Shown here piece after piece: positions 31,901 to 43,743 of a stretch of DNA of 64,000 nt. The notes beneath the pieces are model-generated. The model saw only the letters and a list, made by a program, of their open reading frames with translations. It was not told where the DNA came from and made no database searches. This stretch comes from Amphibalanus amphitrite (Eukaryota > Arthropoda > Thecostraca > Balanomorpha > Balanidae): positions 332,001 to 396,000 of the forward strand of contig NW_024881999.1 of NCBI RefSeq assembly GCF_019059575.1. The letters run 5' to 3'. The stretch's first letter is position 1, and every line of letters begins with the position of its first letter. Made by a program: the position numbers and the translations under genes.

Positions 31901-34900
31901 GGTAGGATAGGTGGTCATATGGACTCGAGGAACTTTGTACGAGAAAATTTCATCATGTATAACATTGATGCAGCTTAATTGCAACTTGATAGTTGGGTCG
32001 AATCCAAAATAATCTATGGCGATATTCGTTTACCGATCTTTCTTACTGACAATACCGTCTCCGGCCGCCGGCACTGCCTGGATCACTTCTGCACAGCGCA
32101 CCCAGCACAGTGAGAGACGCCTGTCCGTCCACCGCGCGTGCCGTGGCCAAATAGACACCCACCACCACCGCACTGCCCCCTTAGTTCGACATCGTGTGCT
32201 GCCTGCTCAACCACTGCACCACGTTCAGAGCCTGTTTGTTGTCCGTCTAATTGTACTCCCTATTTTATGTTTGTATCTTTAAATTTGACGAATGTTCTTT
32301 GTTTTGTTTTTTTCGTTTGTAGTTCAGTAGATCATAGACCTCTGCAAACGTCCAGAGGTCTATGATTAGATACTAGATATATATTTCTAAGTAATTTGCC
32401 TAAAGCATCCTTGAAAAGTAGACGTTTAGGTACATATTCCCAGCTTGAAGGGGTATGGATTTGCATTGCATTGTTTACTCCGTCTGTGCTTGCGTAGTTC
32501 CTCTGTAGTTGGAATTGCTTCATACTGTACCTGCTCAGTTCAGAAGGATTTTATGTTTGTTTGCGATTGCCATGGTTTGGGCATGGTTTAGGTAGTATTA
32601 TTTACTTTTCTCTCTCACGTGTAGCGTAAGAACTGTTTGTTTTTTGATAACCGGCTACCCGGCAGCAACTGATCTGGATTTATGCGTGCCTACTGATGTC
32701 AGCTTGCAGTGGTGCCTCATATTCGCTGTACTCACCTCTCAGAGATGCCCTGAATCTTCTCCCTCCTCCCCACCACTGCCTAACCCCCCCCCCCCCCCCC
32801 CCGGATGCGTGCGTCAGATTCGTCTCGGGCTGCGTCATGATCGGCGTGATCCTTTCATCATTCGTGCTGGTTTCGGAGCTGGTGGGCGGTGCTCAGCGGG
32901 CGTTTGTCGGCAACCTCATCAGTGCCACGTTCGCGCTGGGCATACCGGCACTATCAATGTCTGCGGCGCTGGTACATAGCTGGCGTCACCTGTACCTGCT
33001 CATGATGGTGCTCGGATGCTGCTACTGCACCCTCTACTTGTGAGTATGGGGAAAAGGATTGGTTTCTAATGACGTGAATGTAGATCTGCTTTTTTGGTTA
33101 TGGGAAAAGGTTCGGAAGAGAATGTATGTCGGAGCACCGAATGTTTAGAAGCATCTGAAGATTTTACTGCTGCGCTGAATATCGCTACGGTGTTTCAACA
33201 CGCAATGTTTGAGTTTGTTGAGAGGTAAATATTGCAGAAAATACCTACCTCTGACACATATGATATAGCAAAATAAAAGTATCCTCACTCTCAGTCCCCA
33301 CTCCCAGCATCCGACCCTTGTTTGCCTTTTCCCGCAGCTACATCCCGGAGAGCCCTCGCTGGCTCCTGCTGAAGGGCCGCCCGGAGGCAGCACTGCGTAT
33401 CCTGCAGCGCACGGCCCGTGGTAACGGAGTCCCTCTCCCGGCCGGCACTACACTGCGAGCACCGGCCGGTCGGCCCGCCGCCGGAGCGGGCCCCCCGGCC
33501 GAGGGCGTCACATCGCTGTTCAAGTACCGCAAGGTGGCCGTCTGGACACTGATCATGATGTTTTCGTGGTGAGTGAGGGTTAGTGTAAGTCAGGAGGCGT
33601 GGGATGCGTACGACATCGAACCGCATGTTCTGATCGTGATTGGTGAAATACGCCTTTTGTGTTCGGTGACTGCGTTGTTTTGCACTATTATTTTAAAATG
33701 TTAAGATAAAAGTGAGGTATGCAGCCAGCTGTTTCCCTTCCGTTCTTATATGCAGTATTTGTCGATAGCAGCACGCATAATGTACATAGGTACGTCTACC
33801 AAATGGTTTTATATAATAACATGGTAGCTTCGCGCCCTTCCCTTTAACTGTTTCCTCCTCTTCGCGGTTTTCTTATCCAACGAACGTCATCCCCACGACC
33901 TTTCACTCACCTGAGAGCTCACCCCACCCTCATCCCTTGCATGCCAGGTTCGTCAACAACCTGTGCTACTACGGGCTGACGGCGGCGGCTGCCACCATGG
34001 GCAGCGATCGCTTCTCCTCGGTGGCCCTCAGCGGCCTTATCGAGCTGCCCGCCTATGTCATCGTCGCCCTCGTCCTCAACAGGTGGGTGACGAGAGTGCT
34101 GGTCGACCTATTCGGGCGGGGATGACGTTTTTGGGTTACGCGCTGCGGCCCCGCCATGTGGAGAGTACAGTGTGAATTATCGGTTCTCTGGTCTGCGAAG
34201 GTCTTGCCCAACGTTGCCGTCGTGGAGTCGTCAAATTAAGTATGATTGAATGCTCAATTACCTCCGGGTTTTGCAACTGGGATTATTAAATGTCTTGCCT
34301 TGATCTAGGAAGCGCTGATAGCCACAATGTGGATGTATTTCTAGCTCATTCTAACCGTGTGTTTACCCGAGTTTACTCCTCGACTGGGGATGCTCAAATG
34401 CGCCACCCACCACTCCCTAACAATCCCTCCGCCGTGCGTTCGCCCAGGTTCGGACGACGGATGCCGCTGTGCGCCTTCATGCTGCTGGGTGGCGTCTGCT
34501 GTCTGTCCATCGTCGGCCTGCCGCGGCGGGACGAAATGTCACACGTCAGGATGATGCTGGGGCTCATTGGTAAGTGTTGCCGCTGACATTGTGGGCGATG
34601 ATGTAACTAGGATTACATAGTCTGTCACTCAGTCCGCCGTATTTTGTATGGCGTCAGTTCTATTGTGTTTTCGGAGACTAGAAATACCCTTTCTTTGACT
34701 ATGACTCTGGAGGCAGCATAAAAATTAGAAGACTGAAGCAGTATCCCACTCATGCGCAGTTTCTCGAATGTGATTTTGTAAGTTTTATTTCATTTTTATT
34801 TCACCCAACCCCGGCCCTAATCTGCACTGCCCGGTTTTCGTAATATCGAGCGTATGTGTAAATTGTAAACCAGCCTCTCCCCTTCTCACAGGCAAGCTGT

Positions 34901-35464
34901 GTGTGTCGGCCAGTTTTTCGGTTATCTTCATCCACTCGGGGGAGATTTTCCCGACGTCGATCCGAAACACGGGCTACGGCTTGGTTAACGTGTTCGCTCG
35001 ACTCGGCGGCATCTGCTACCCGTTCATGGCACTGCTGGTAAGTTGGTTCGTCGCTTCCCGGAGGGGTAAGTGGGTATCTGAGGAGTCGATGGGTGGTCCA
35101 AAGGGATGGGGCAGCCATCCTGGATAGTCGGTGGGGTTGAGGAATGAGTCTGGGACGACAGATTTATTAGACCCACATTTCCCGTCGCTCTGAAGGATCC
35201 CCCCCCCCCCTCCCCCTCCAGAACGACATATACCCGGACCTGCATTTCGTCGTGTTTGGCGGTCTGGCGGCCGGCTCGGGTCTACTCAACCTCAGTCTAC
35301 CGGAGACGCTGGGCCGACCTCTACCAGAAACGGTAGAGGAACTGGCGGGGACAGACCGCTCCACCGAGATGTATTCTCCACTGCGACACGTAGAAGATGA
35401 TGAAGGGGGCAGTGATAGCGAGCTACCGTCGACCGGACGAAAACGGTCTGTCAAGGCTGTGTGA
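28792..35464 (+). CDS. SLC22-type organic ion transporter, complete
   Basis: Nine exons (28792-28915, 29140-29273, 31629-31834, 32818-33039, 33338-33568, 33948-34082, 34448-34569, 34892-35037, 35222-35464) join in phase to 520 residues, the usual SLC22 length. It should be a 12-helix plasma-membrane carrier of the major facilitator superfamily moving organic cations, carnitine-like compounds or anions; the substrate cannot be read from sequence. Visible marks: EFGPMQKK before helix 1; an extracellular loop with cysteines and an NYT glycosylation site (about residues 43-91); WDLVCD before helix 2; [11 protein letters not shown] (116-126); [15 protein letters not shown] after helix 6 (about 231); [14 protein letters not shown] (about 408); [15 protein letters not shown] (about 466) before a charged tail. 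The start is the first ATG before the EFG motif. Exons 1-2 are AT-rich in codons and exons 3-9 strongly GC-rich. Intron 2 holds a SINE head, a tandem repeat and a TTAA element. Confidence 0.95.
29140..29273 (+). CDS. SLC22 exon 2 (residues 42-86)
   Basis: Acceptor CTTTTTCAG, donor GTGGGT. Encodes the extracellular loop [14 protein letters not shown] through NYTTLVTE, with three cysteines and one N-glycosylation sequon. Its phase matches exons 1 and 3. Confidence 0.9.
29724..29811 (-). repeat. tRNA-like SINE head
   Basis: On the minus strand, GGTCCCGTAGCTCAGTTGG and TAGAGCG form a clear tRNA 5' half with A box; a weaker B box GGATTCGAAGC follows. The acceptor stem has no 3' partner, so it is not a working tRNA gene. 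The related body probably extends down to about 29500. Confidence 0.6.
29960..30100. repeat. Tandem repeat of TTCAGGCCGGAGTCCGGA type
   Basis: About six imperfect copies of a 20-21 bp unit with GGTTCAGG/CGGAGTCCGG motifs. It lies in SLC22 intron 2 and is GC-rich in an AT-rich setting. Confidence 0.75.
30426..31332. mobile_element. AGGTCA-rich TTAA element 3
   Basis: TTAA at 30422-30425 and 31333-31336 flank inverted ends CCCTCGCCGGCACA and TGTGCCGGCGAGGG. G-run/C-run blocks lie inside both ends (30442-30472 and 31262-31290). The DR1-type TGACCTTTGACCT is at about 30590. Closely related, in inverted orientation, to the element at 52033-52931, including near-equal length (907 and 899 bp). It sits in SLC22 intron 2. 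Confidence 0.88.
31629..31834 (+). CDS. SLC22 exon 3 (residues 87-155)
   Basis: Acceptor GTCTCCACAG, donor GTGAGA. Encodes [18 protein letters not shown], helix 2, [11 protein letters not shown] and helix 3. Confidence 0.95.
32331..32366. repeat. Perfect 14-bp hairpin in SLC22 intron 3
   Basis: ATCATAGACCTCTG and CAGAGGTCTATGAT are exact reverse complements around an 8-nt loop. Confidence 0.85.
32818..33039 (+). CDS. SLC22 exon 4 (residues 155-229)
   Basis: Acceptor TGCGTGCGTCAG, preceded by a run of about 19 C; donor GTGAGT. Encodes [15 protein letters not shown] and helices 4-6. Confidence 0.93.
33338..33568 (+). CDS. SLC22 exon 5 (residues 229-306)
   Basis: Acceptor TTTTCCCGCAG, donor GTGAGT. 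Encodes the family signature [10 protein letters not shown] and the long cytoplasmic loop, here rich in P, A and G, up to [15 protein letters not shown]. Confidence 0.95.
33948..34082 (+). CDS. SLC22 exon 6 (residues 306-351)
   Basis: Acceptor TTGCATGCCAG, donor GTGGGT. Encodes [11 protein letters not shown] and helices 7-8, ending ALVLN. Confidence 0.93.
34448..34569 (+). CDS. SLC22 exon 7 (residues 351-392)
   Basis: Acceptor GTTCGCCCAG, donor GTAAGT. Encodes [15 protein letters not shown] and helices 9-10. Confidence 0.93.
34892..35037 (+). CDS. SLC22 exon 8 (residues 392-440)
   Basis: Acceptor CTTCTCACAG, donor GTAAGT. Encodes [14 protein letters not shown] and helix 11. Confidence 0.95.
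35222..35464 (+). CDS. SLC22 exon 9 (residues 441-520 and stop)
   Basis: Acceptor TCCCCCTCCAG. Encodes helix 12, [15 protein letters not shown] and a hydrophilic tail rich in D, E and S, ending at TGA 35462-35464. Confidence 0.95.
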   Translation, partial: NDIYPDLHFVVFGGLAAGSGLLNLSLPETLGRPLPETVEELAGTDRSTEMYSPLRHVEDDEGGSDSELPSTGRKRSVKAV

Positions 35465-38193
35465 TGGCTATGGCAGGGAGAAGAGAAGGTGAAGGACAGG
35501 AAAGGGTTTTGGTTTGTTTGGTTAGGAATGGAGAAACGGGTGCAAAATGTTTGCCGTCCGTATGAAGTGTTCTCCGTTGGAGGGCGTATTGTTGTGAGGT
35601 GTGATCAGAGTTATTGTTAGTGAGTTATCGTGAAGCTGTGCAGTTTGTGATGTCTCGATAAGTAGGAATAGAAAGGAAAACATACTTTTTGCCAAATTCA
35701 AATCAGTTGATATCGAAAGGATTCGTAAAATCAACCCTATTATAAACAAATGCAAGGCTTGAAATTCCAATTGCCAAAACTATCGAAATCAGTTTTGTAT
35801 CAGGTAACCAAAAATTCGATAACCCATAAGTAGAGTTATTAAGTGGTTGAAATTGTGTTGCTGAAATTTGTATATTGAGAAGAACGTATCACCGCTGAGT
35901 CAGGATTAGACCGCTATTTTCTCGCTATTTTCCATACATTTTACAACGGTTTTGTGCTAGAGCCTCTTAGAGGTCAAAGTTCGGTGGGACTAAGAGCTGG
36001 CCGGAGGTTTGTGAGCAGTTCTCGGTAGAATATGACCGTCCAACCCACACGGGCCTCAACTGCCTCAATGCCAGGCCCGGCCCCCGCGTGCGGCGCACCG
36101 GGCAAAACTGATACCACTTATTAGTCATTCCAGACTGGTAGTTGTGTTACATTTTAGCCGTTCTCTGGGTGTAGTGATTTTATGCAGTGGAATCTGCTGC
36201 ATGGTCGATAGGAGGTACTTACGATACGAGCTGTGTATAATCTTCCAGCCTGAGTACTGGACTGACAGACCTGGAAAAATATTTTATGGTCCGAAATAGA
36301 TAGAATATATCAGTCTATTTGAGTAGCACTCTATTTGAGTAGTAGGGAGAGATGGGTAGGATTTCTCATGCTCTCTTTGAATGGATAGAAGCTTTTATGG
36401 TTTCTTGGGTACCTAAGGAGGACATGAATCGAATATTCCAAACGAGTAGAGTTTGTCGTGCACGTTGTTCTTTGTTTATATTTATTTGAAAGTGAAGCAT
36501 GTCCACGGTTTATTTTTAAATATTATGTTTTCATCTATTGTTCTCCCCTTGATGTGATGTAGATTTATGTCACTACATATCTAGCATAAATAGCTATTTT
36601 TTTCTGAAAACTTTATCAGCATGTTTTGTTTATTTACCTTGACCCTATAGATAAATCTTAGTGAATTTATTTGCACATTGCTCTTATCTTCATGTGCTCG
36701 AAATTATCGCACTGTGCTGCATTTTGTAACACGTATTTTAATTCCATAGCATCCTGATTGATGTCTAATGCTGACGCTGTCTTTGGTGAGGTGTATGGTG
36801 CGTCATCCTAGCGACTGAACGGTGTCTACCGCATATCCGCTGCAAATGTTACGTGGGTTTTGTCCTGCTAGGTTAAAAGGGACGAAGGGCTGTGTGCGAC
36901 TTGGTGTCAGTGGTCTTCCATGTAGACTGCGGCAGGATGCTTCATTTCGGAGTAATCGATCTATCCCATGGCTTCCGTTGAATGGCGAACAGAGTTTAAA
37001 CGTGCGGTCGACCCCTGAGCGCTGCTCACGTCTAGTGTGGTAGGTATATTTGCTATTGCAAGCATATCCGAGGCTAAAACGGCGGTCCGAATGGGTCATC
37101 TGAACGGTCGTCGGTTGTTACCGTCCGTTGCCGTCCGCCACTCCCGTCGAACAGGGCCTCATTGAAGAGCTGTTGGTGTATGGTGCATGGACTCGTTCGG
37201 TGAGAAATACAACGAATTTTTATATATATTGATTGTCTGAAAGAATAATCCGCTGGGTGACCTTGGTTGGGGTTGATGTGGTGACCAGTGGTTTTAGTGT
37301 CAGTGACACCACTGGGGTGGTTTGTATAAACAATTTTGTACAGTTCTGGGCGGGGTTAGCAATGCATGTATGGTTTGATTTTCCAGTGAAGTGTTTTATC
37401 ACCTATTGGCGTACCGTTTCGCGAAATGGGAATCTTTTATTACATTCGCTGTTTATGGGTCACCTCGTCAAAATCTGCTCACTGTATCGTCATCGATGCG
37501 TCACACTGACTTTCTCTCGTCCTTTTTAGTTGAGTAACAAATGTCAAGCGCACAGGCTGAGCAAACCACGTGTGATAAAGGAAGAAGCGCTCCGGTATGC
37601 CGGATGACCGGTGCAGTGGGCAGTGACCTCCAGCGTCTTGTTCCTGCTGCGTGTACTCGGTCCCACCGTGCCGACTCTACGGAATGAGACATCTTCCGGA
37701 CAGGTTACCCCCCCCCCCCTCCCCCACTGCGCGCCGCACGACATCCAGTCAGGTCAGAGGTGGGGGGGGGGGGGGGTCGGAGAGCCGGCCGGACCGGACT
37801 GGATCAGAGGCGGTGCGGTCACAGAGGCAGCCTGTCACACAGTTAGTTGTCTCGGTGACGGTAGTGGGCGCAGATACGGTTCGGCCTGGGCGCTTACTGA
37901 ACGCAGAGAGATACTGCTGGCCCGAAGACGGTTCGCCGGCAGTTCCTGACTCAGTGGTGATTGGGACAGACATCATTAGTGTGTCGGCCAGGGACTAGTG
38001 TTTGGTTCTGACGCGTTGGAGTTCTGAGTTTCCAGTGGTTCCCGTAGTGCTGCTGATCTGAGCAACTGCGGTGACGGGCCGCGCGGAACACCAGAAGTGG
38101 CTGAGCGGTACCGTTGGTGCTCTGCGGGAATCAGGACTGGTACATTCACCAGCCAAGTGGTGCCACTGGTGCCGTCCGAGGGTGGTGCCCGAC
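35465..38193. other. Intergenic stretch between SLC22 and the lectin gene
   Basis: Holds the unassigned SLC22 3' UTR and the upstream region of the lectin gene. G- and C-homopolymer runs occur at 37708-37720 and 37762-37776. Open frames near 36.8-37.0 and 37.6-38.0 kb overlap on opposite strands and show no domain. Confidence 0.45.
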
Positions 38194-38226
38194 ATGCGGT
38201 GGACGGTGGTGCTAGTCGTCGCTCTG
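38194..38226 (+). CDS. Lectin gene exon 1 (residues 1-11)
   Basis: Encodes MRWTVVLVVAL, the hydrophobic signal core. Ends in phase 0 at GTGAGT. Reading on past the donor soon loses family-like sequence. Confidence 0.75.
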
Positions 38227-40310
38227 GTGAGTACGTTTCAAAACGTTAGCTGCGAAAGTCTTGAATATATTTTAACATTTGATTTAATTAATATTTGAAT
38301 GTAAAGCTGAATGAATTTCAACTAGTCATTCAAATAGTCACTAGTCAATTGCGGCAATAAGTGTTTGTATCGCTATTCGCTAATCGCTGTGGTAAGTTAG
38401 GCCGTTGTGCGTGATGATGTAATATTTTACGCAATTTCATCCGTTCAAAATGCAAAGCCAATCACAAATCGGCTGCATACGGTTACTTTGAGTGGTCACT
38501 TTTAATGCGTTTAAAAGGTGTAATTGAAGACGTTTGATCGCTTAGAAAAATTTCAGAATTTAGAGCACCCAACTATACAGTTTGGTTAATGGTTATGGCT
38601 TCTAACGGCACTGATTAGGTGCTTAGAATGCACCGGCATTGCACCGGACAGCCCACCAAGCAACAAATGATTGTCTTTGATTGGAAATAAACGTTCAGCC
38701 GTCGAGAGCTCGTAACTGATATCATCCCGTATTACTAACTAGTTTCAGTTTGTACCTCTCTCCCTAGCTAAGTAGGCCGGTTTGAAACTAGTATACACCT
38801 CTCTTCATTCCGGTCACTGGCGTCAAATATAGTAAGGAAGCGAAGCGCGATAATACGTCCACCGGAGAAACCAGTTGACGGAAGGGGCGGTCGCCGTTCC
38901 CAATCCCTGTTGGCGCGTCACAGCGACACCGAAACCAGTCCGAAAGCCCGACTTATCTGTCACATCCTGTCTGCTCACCGATCTTCTCAGTTCTTACCTT
39001 GCGGCTTGCGGTGTGGTCATTGCGAACGGGCTAAGTCTGGATTCCTTGAGCGCGGTGAACCAGGATGGATCTGACCTAATTCTCGGATGACCTCTGCTCA
39101 CACACTCGAGTGTCCTGCAGTCCCCTTGGTTAGGCTCCAGTAATCTTGCCCTCGGCAGTCCCCTACGCATTACATACGGTTACCCTTATTATGTGATCTA
39201 TACGTGATAGCGTGAATTGGACGGACTAGAAACAAATAAATGTTGAATTTCCGCAGGTTATCACGTGTCTGATGCTATGTGATTTCTTTCATATTCCAGG
39301 CGACAGGCGCCGGCGGGCAGTCACTGGCAGACCGATTCCTGTCGTTCTTCTATCGGCAAACGTGCGATGACCTGCGTCACTCCCTGTTTGAGGTGGACAC
39401 TCTGAGTGACTGCTCCGAGACTCTCGGGTGTCCGCTCAACCAGCACTGCGAACCGTTCACCTGTCAGGGACTGTTCGTGCATCGGTACGTGGGGAGGGGA
39501 AAGGAGGTAGCTGGTTACTGGCTCTACCGCCTGCTTATAACACGGGTAAAGTTTAACGTGCCGATATTCTGGTTACCAGGCACCTGCCATGTGTAGCGTA
39601 TATCCCACCGGAGTGTCATCAATTTGTCTGTCAAATCAACGCCAAACGTCTTTCAATCCGTTTAATCCATAAATTTCGCCGTTCATTTAGTGGCTTCTCT
39701 GAAGCGTCGAGGCTGCCGATGCTTTACGTCGATGCTGCCCCTCTGACTCATGTTTCCGACCTACGCCAGGTGCGTGTCCAACTTCCGTATCGGTGCCTCG
39801 TGCCAGCGCGGCGAGCAGTGCAACACGGGCTTCTGTCACCCGACCACCAGCACGTGCCAACCGAGCGAGGGTGCCTGTCCGGAGCAGATGCTGAACGCGG
39901 GCGGCATCTGCCTGGGACTACCCGCGTTCCGCGCTGCCTCGTGGACAGACGCGCGCGCCGCGTGTCCGGCGCTGTTCGGAGTAGGCGCCGCGCTGGTCTC
40001 CCCAATCAACCGTGTCGAGCAGCAGAACCTACAAACGTTCCTGGTGCTGCGTCGAGCTGCCGAAGAGCAGCCCTACATCGGCATATCCGACCTACAGCGC
40101 GAGGGAGAATTCCTCTTCGACGCCGGCGGCGCCCCGGTGGAGACTTTCAGCGCCTTCCTGGCGGAGGACCTGGCGCTGAACAGTCGCCGGCTCAGCTGCG
40201 CCACACACCGGCCCGTGAGGCTCGGGGTCGACCAGAACGGCTGGCAACTCAGTGAGTGTGACGGCAGCAGGAGGTTCGTCTGCCAGGCGGAACCAAGAGT
40301 CGGACAGTGA
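38194..40310 (+). CDS. Secreted C-type-lectin-like protein, complete
   Basis: Three exons (38194-38226, 39300-39484, 39770-40310) join in phase to 252 residues. A signal peptide is split between exon 1 (MRWTVVLVVAL) and the start of exon 2 (ATGAGG). A cysteine-rich segment follows (about residues 30-108, including C84, C90, C95, C102). The C-type lectin-like domain spans about 109-246: ASWTDARAAC is the second helix, PYIGISD stands in for WIGL, GWQLSECDGSRRFVC is the C-terminal strand. The usual disulfide cysteines C138, C216, C236 and C244 are present. There is no EPN or QPD and no WND motif, so classical calcium-dependent sugar binding is unlikely. Likely extracellular; the ligand is unknown, and a role in immunity or matrix is only a guess from the family. 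Confidence 0.9.
39300..39484 (+). CDS. Lectin gene exon 2 (residues 12-73)
   Basis: Acceptor CATATTCCAG, donor GTACGT. Encodes the end of the signal peptide and a cysteine-containing segment (TCDDLRH, DCSETLGCPLNQHC). Confidence 0.85.
39770..40310 (+). CDS. Lectin gene exon 3 (residues 73-252 and stop)
   Basis: Acceptor CCTACGCCAG. Encodes the small cysteine-rich knot and the whole C-type lectin-like domain, ending at TGA 40308-40310. Confidence 0.93.
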
Positions 40311-43300
40311 GAGCTGCGTGACGCCGCACTGGCTTAAATGACTCCTGGCCGTGTAATCCCCGATGGGAGAGAACAAAGAACGCCAGGGGTGAATGCGCCT
40401 GCACTAGCCTGTCTCGCAGCTAACGGTGTAGACGTAAACACGATGATAGAGCACTGACATCGGCTTGTGGTGACTTGAAAGACGCATGGCTGTCCACGAT
40501 GAAGTGGCGATAAATGAACAGCCACATCTGTGGTGGCCACCAGGCTCTACGAACGAGCGTGCTCGATACGATATCATATGTGCTTTAGTACGTGAGCCCT
40601 GCGTGAGACGGTAGAAGGCCAGCAACACGATCGAGAGTGGAAACATACATACACCAGCCTACGAGTGGAAAACGTTCACGACAACGAAGTGAGCTCAATG
40701 CGTTCCGTGGTCACAGGGCATCGTATAACAAGCAATGAGGACAGTGATGAATCATAACCACTAGGCCTAGATACGGTCAACCGGACAATGCACGAGACTC
40801 CCACGACTTCTAGTTAGCGTTCTTCGTAACGTGGTGAATTACGGTATATCGTCGGTTATCGATTCATGACAGGTGAAACGAGCAATGCCTGAGAAATCAA
40901 GCCTTTACGCGAGTTTTGTCTACCTTGACGCTCAACTCGTAATGCCCGTTTTGCATAATCTTAACCTGATGGTCTTGTGACGGCATCCGATAAGCGGTAT
41001 CTCACGATTATGATTGACGTTTTTTGATTGAGTACCGAATCCTTACAAGTGCTCGTGGTCTTGCTCAGATCACAACATGTGCATTGGAGTATGACTTCAG
41101 TGTTAAGCTCAAAGTATTGAGACGTTACGCAGTGCATATGTGATATGATCTGAGACACCAAATAAGCCGAAAGCCGTACAGATGTCCCTGTGACTAAACT
41201 AACCGGACGGACGGTCTCCACCCGCCACCGAATACCGTTGCAGCGTTGGAATCAAAGCCGGGTCCCAAACAGCTACGACCATAACTCGACTACGCTGCCC
41301 CTGGGCTGGCTAAACGAAAACATCTGAGAAGTTGATGTTTAATCGGTTGATGAAGAGCCGCAGTTCGAGTTTGTTGTTTTATTGCTGATGTGTCATACCT
41401 ATATGGATATTTGTGTATTTCAAAGACCTGGCGATGAACTGTTTGTCAAAAATAAACGTCCATCACTGTGACTTTTGTTCTGAGCGTTCTGAGTAGCATA
41501 CCTGCTGAACCTACACGGCGCAGATGATGACGGTTCCGTCAGCTCAGTGAAAGCCGTCTGCGGACTCGACTCAGTGGATGGCTGCGGTTTGGATGCGAAT
41601 GAGGACATCCGGTCTGGCGCAAGGCAATGCGCTGCTTCAAATCCGCCAGTTTCTCCTCACAGAGCCGAGATGAAAAATCTGTGAGTTATGATCTATTGTT
41701 CTCCAACAGGTCGATATTTTCATGGAAGGCTTTCAGAGTGATCCCAATGCCACGGCACTTTCTCTTGCACGGTGTAGCCGAAGGCACATCGCTGCGCCTA
41801 TGCATTTCAGAATGGCCTTCGCCGTTAAATTTAATTGCGTTACAACAATGCATAAAATATTTATAAAACATTTTGCTCAGACGGGATAAGCAGCGAAATA
41901 TCTTGGAATAAGCCGTCTGCCATTTAGGCTTGCATTACTATAAACTATTTGAGATCAAGGGCCAAGGTCATGCAAAGTGATGCATATAAAAGCTGATATA
42001 TTATACCCACCCTGTGCGTTTCCTAATGCACTTTATCCACTAATCAAACCTTACGATTACATTACATTCGCGGATGTTACAAAATGCAAACAGCTTACTG
42101 ATAATTTTATTGCAGTGTTTTAGGGCGTGTGATACGTGTTTATTGCTTATTGCTGTCCTTGGTTGTTGTTGCAAAGGGCCGGCGATTTACAATATTTTTG
42201 TGTTTTTTTTTGGTGACGGGTGGTGGATGGTGAACGATAAAAATATATTCAGAAATTGGAAGAGTTCTTCGACATATTTTTTTTTTTACTTCTGGTTAGT
42301 ATTGGTTGAGGTTCATGCTTTGGTATTAGTATATATTAGGTCCGAGTGGACAATTGTGACGCTGTTGATACAAATATGTAACAGCAAAAAAAAAGGTTTT
42401 AGGGCTCTCTCTATCGCCTGGATAAAAATAGGCCCCGCCCATCCCAATCAGCTGCTGCATGACGAGTTGATGACGACAACCACTGCTTACCAGCAACCAA
42501 TCTAGGGATAGCGTACGTGACAGTAATGGTGCAGCGGTTGCAAAATATTACATTGTTATTCAAACGGTTTTTTGCTTTTAGGGCCTTGTTTTTAACCCAT
42601 CTGTGTTAGATTGTATTGAGATATGTGATAAGTTGAGGTGTTGATGAAGGCAGGTATTTTTTAAAATATTTTTTTTTTCTGACAATTTTTGCCCTTGTGG
42701 CTTGTTCTACTTAATAGCTGAACCCGGGACCACCTGAAGTCTAAACCTTATTTTATATAACATGTCAATGCTGAATGCTGATGCTGTGTGAAATGTGAAA
42801 TTTAGACAATGGTAATAGGAATAATGAATAGCAATTTCACCAACAACTTGTTAATCTCCAGGAAGTGCAATTAAAATTAAAATCACTGTCTGCCACACTG
42901 CTCCGATCCTGGTCATGCAACCAACGTTCATGGGTGGTGTTTCGCGCTGCGTGTGTCAGAGCATTGGGTTTCCATGGCAGTGTCAACAAACTTCACTGTG
43001 ACGCTAAGCTATGACAGCATCTCAGAACGCTAGCACGCTGCGGTACCAGCACCAGCAGCATGCTAGCAGTATTTGAACTCAAACCTCTGTTCTTGGTACG
43101 GTTTTTCAGAACCTCTCACTCTGTTCCAAACGTGATTCATCATAAACTAAGAGATCACATGCAACGTCATTTGAGTAATGCTATGGTATGCCGTAGCTAC
43201 CAGTGCACACAGTGTCTGGATGGTGAAACAGGGCCATTATTAATCACATTTGCTTTGCTTTGTTTCAGCAGAAACCTGTCTGCACATGGGAGGAGCGCAA

Positions 43301-43570
43301 CAAAAGCCCATCAAGTTCATGCATGGCAGTGGATCTCAACCGGAGAAAACCAGAAAGAACATGGATGCTTGTAGATTGCAGTTGTACACTGCTGTTGTCA
43401 CCTGATGTGCGTGGCTGGCATTGCTCCTGGCAAGAACCACCTGCAAGTGATGAGATGGTGCCTCAGTCGTTGAGTGTGCTGCAGTGTGAGAGGCGCCCTG
43501 ATCTCTACTTTGTGATGGGTTTCCATTGGAGGTTCAACTGAGAAGTGAGAACTGACTGTGACCATGCTCG
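40311..43570. other. No gene recognised
   Basis: GC-moderate to AT-rich sequence downstream of the lectin gene. The longest frame (42074-42505) is AT-rich with homopolymer runs and no family resemblance. Confidence 0.45.
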
Positions 43571-43743
43571 AGCATGCCAGTGGAGCTTTACATGCTTAGG
43601 GCAGCTTTTGAACAGATGCTGACCATGGCATGTCCCATCCAGTTATCACGTGCACAGAATGGTGGGGGGATGCAACTCTGGGCTCTTGAGTCAGCCCTAC
43701 TGCATTGGGGGTACAGATGGCCGCTTACGTTTGGTGTGTCCTG

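Noticed and set aside
38700-38800. Inverted ACTAGTTTCA/TGAAACTAGT pair as a MITE
   Set aside because: Arms are only about 10 bp and no target duplication was found.
42074-42505. 143-residue plus-strand frame
   Set aside because: AT-rich low-complexity translation with homopolymer runs and no family resemblance.
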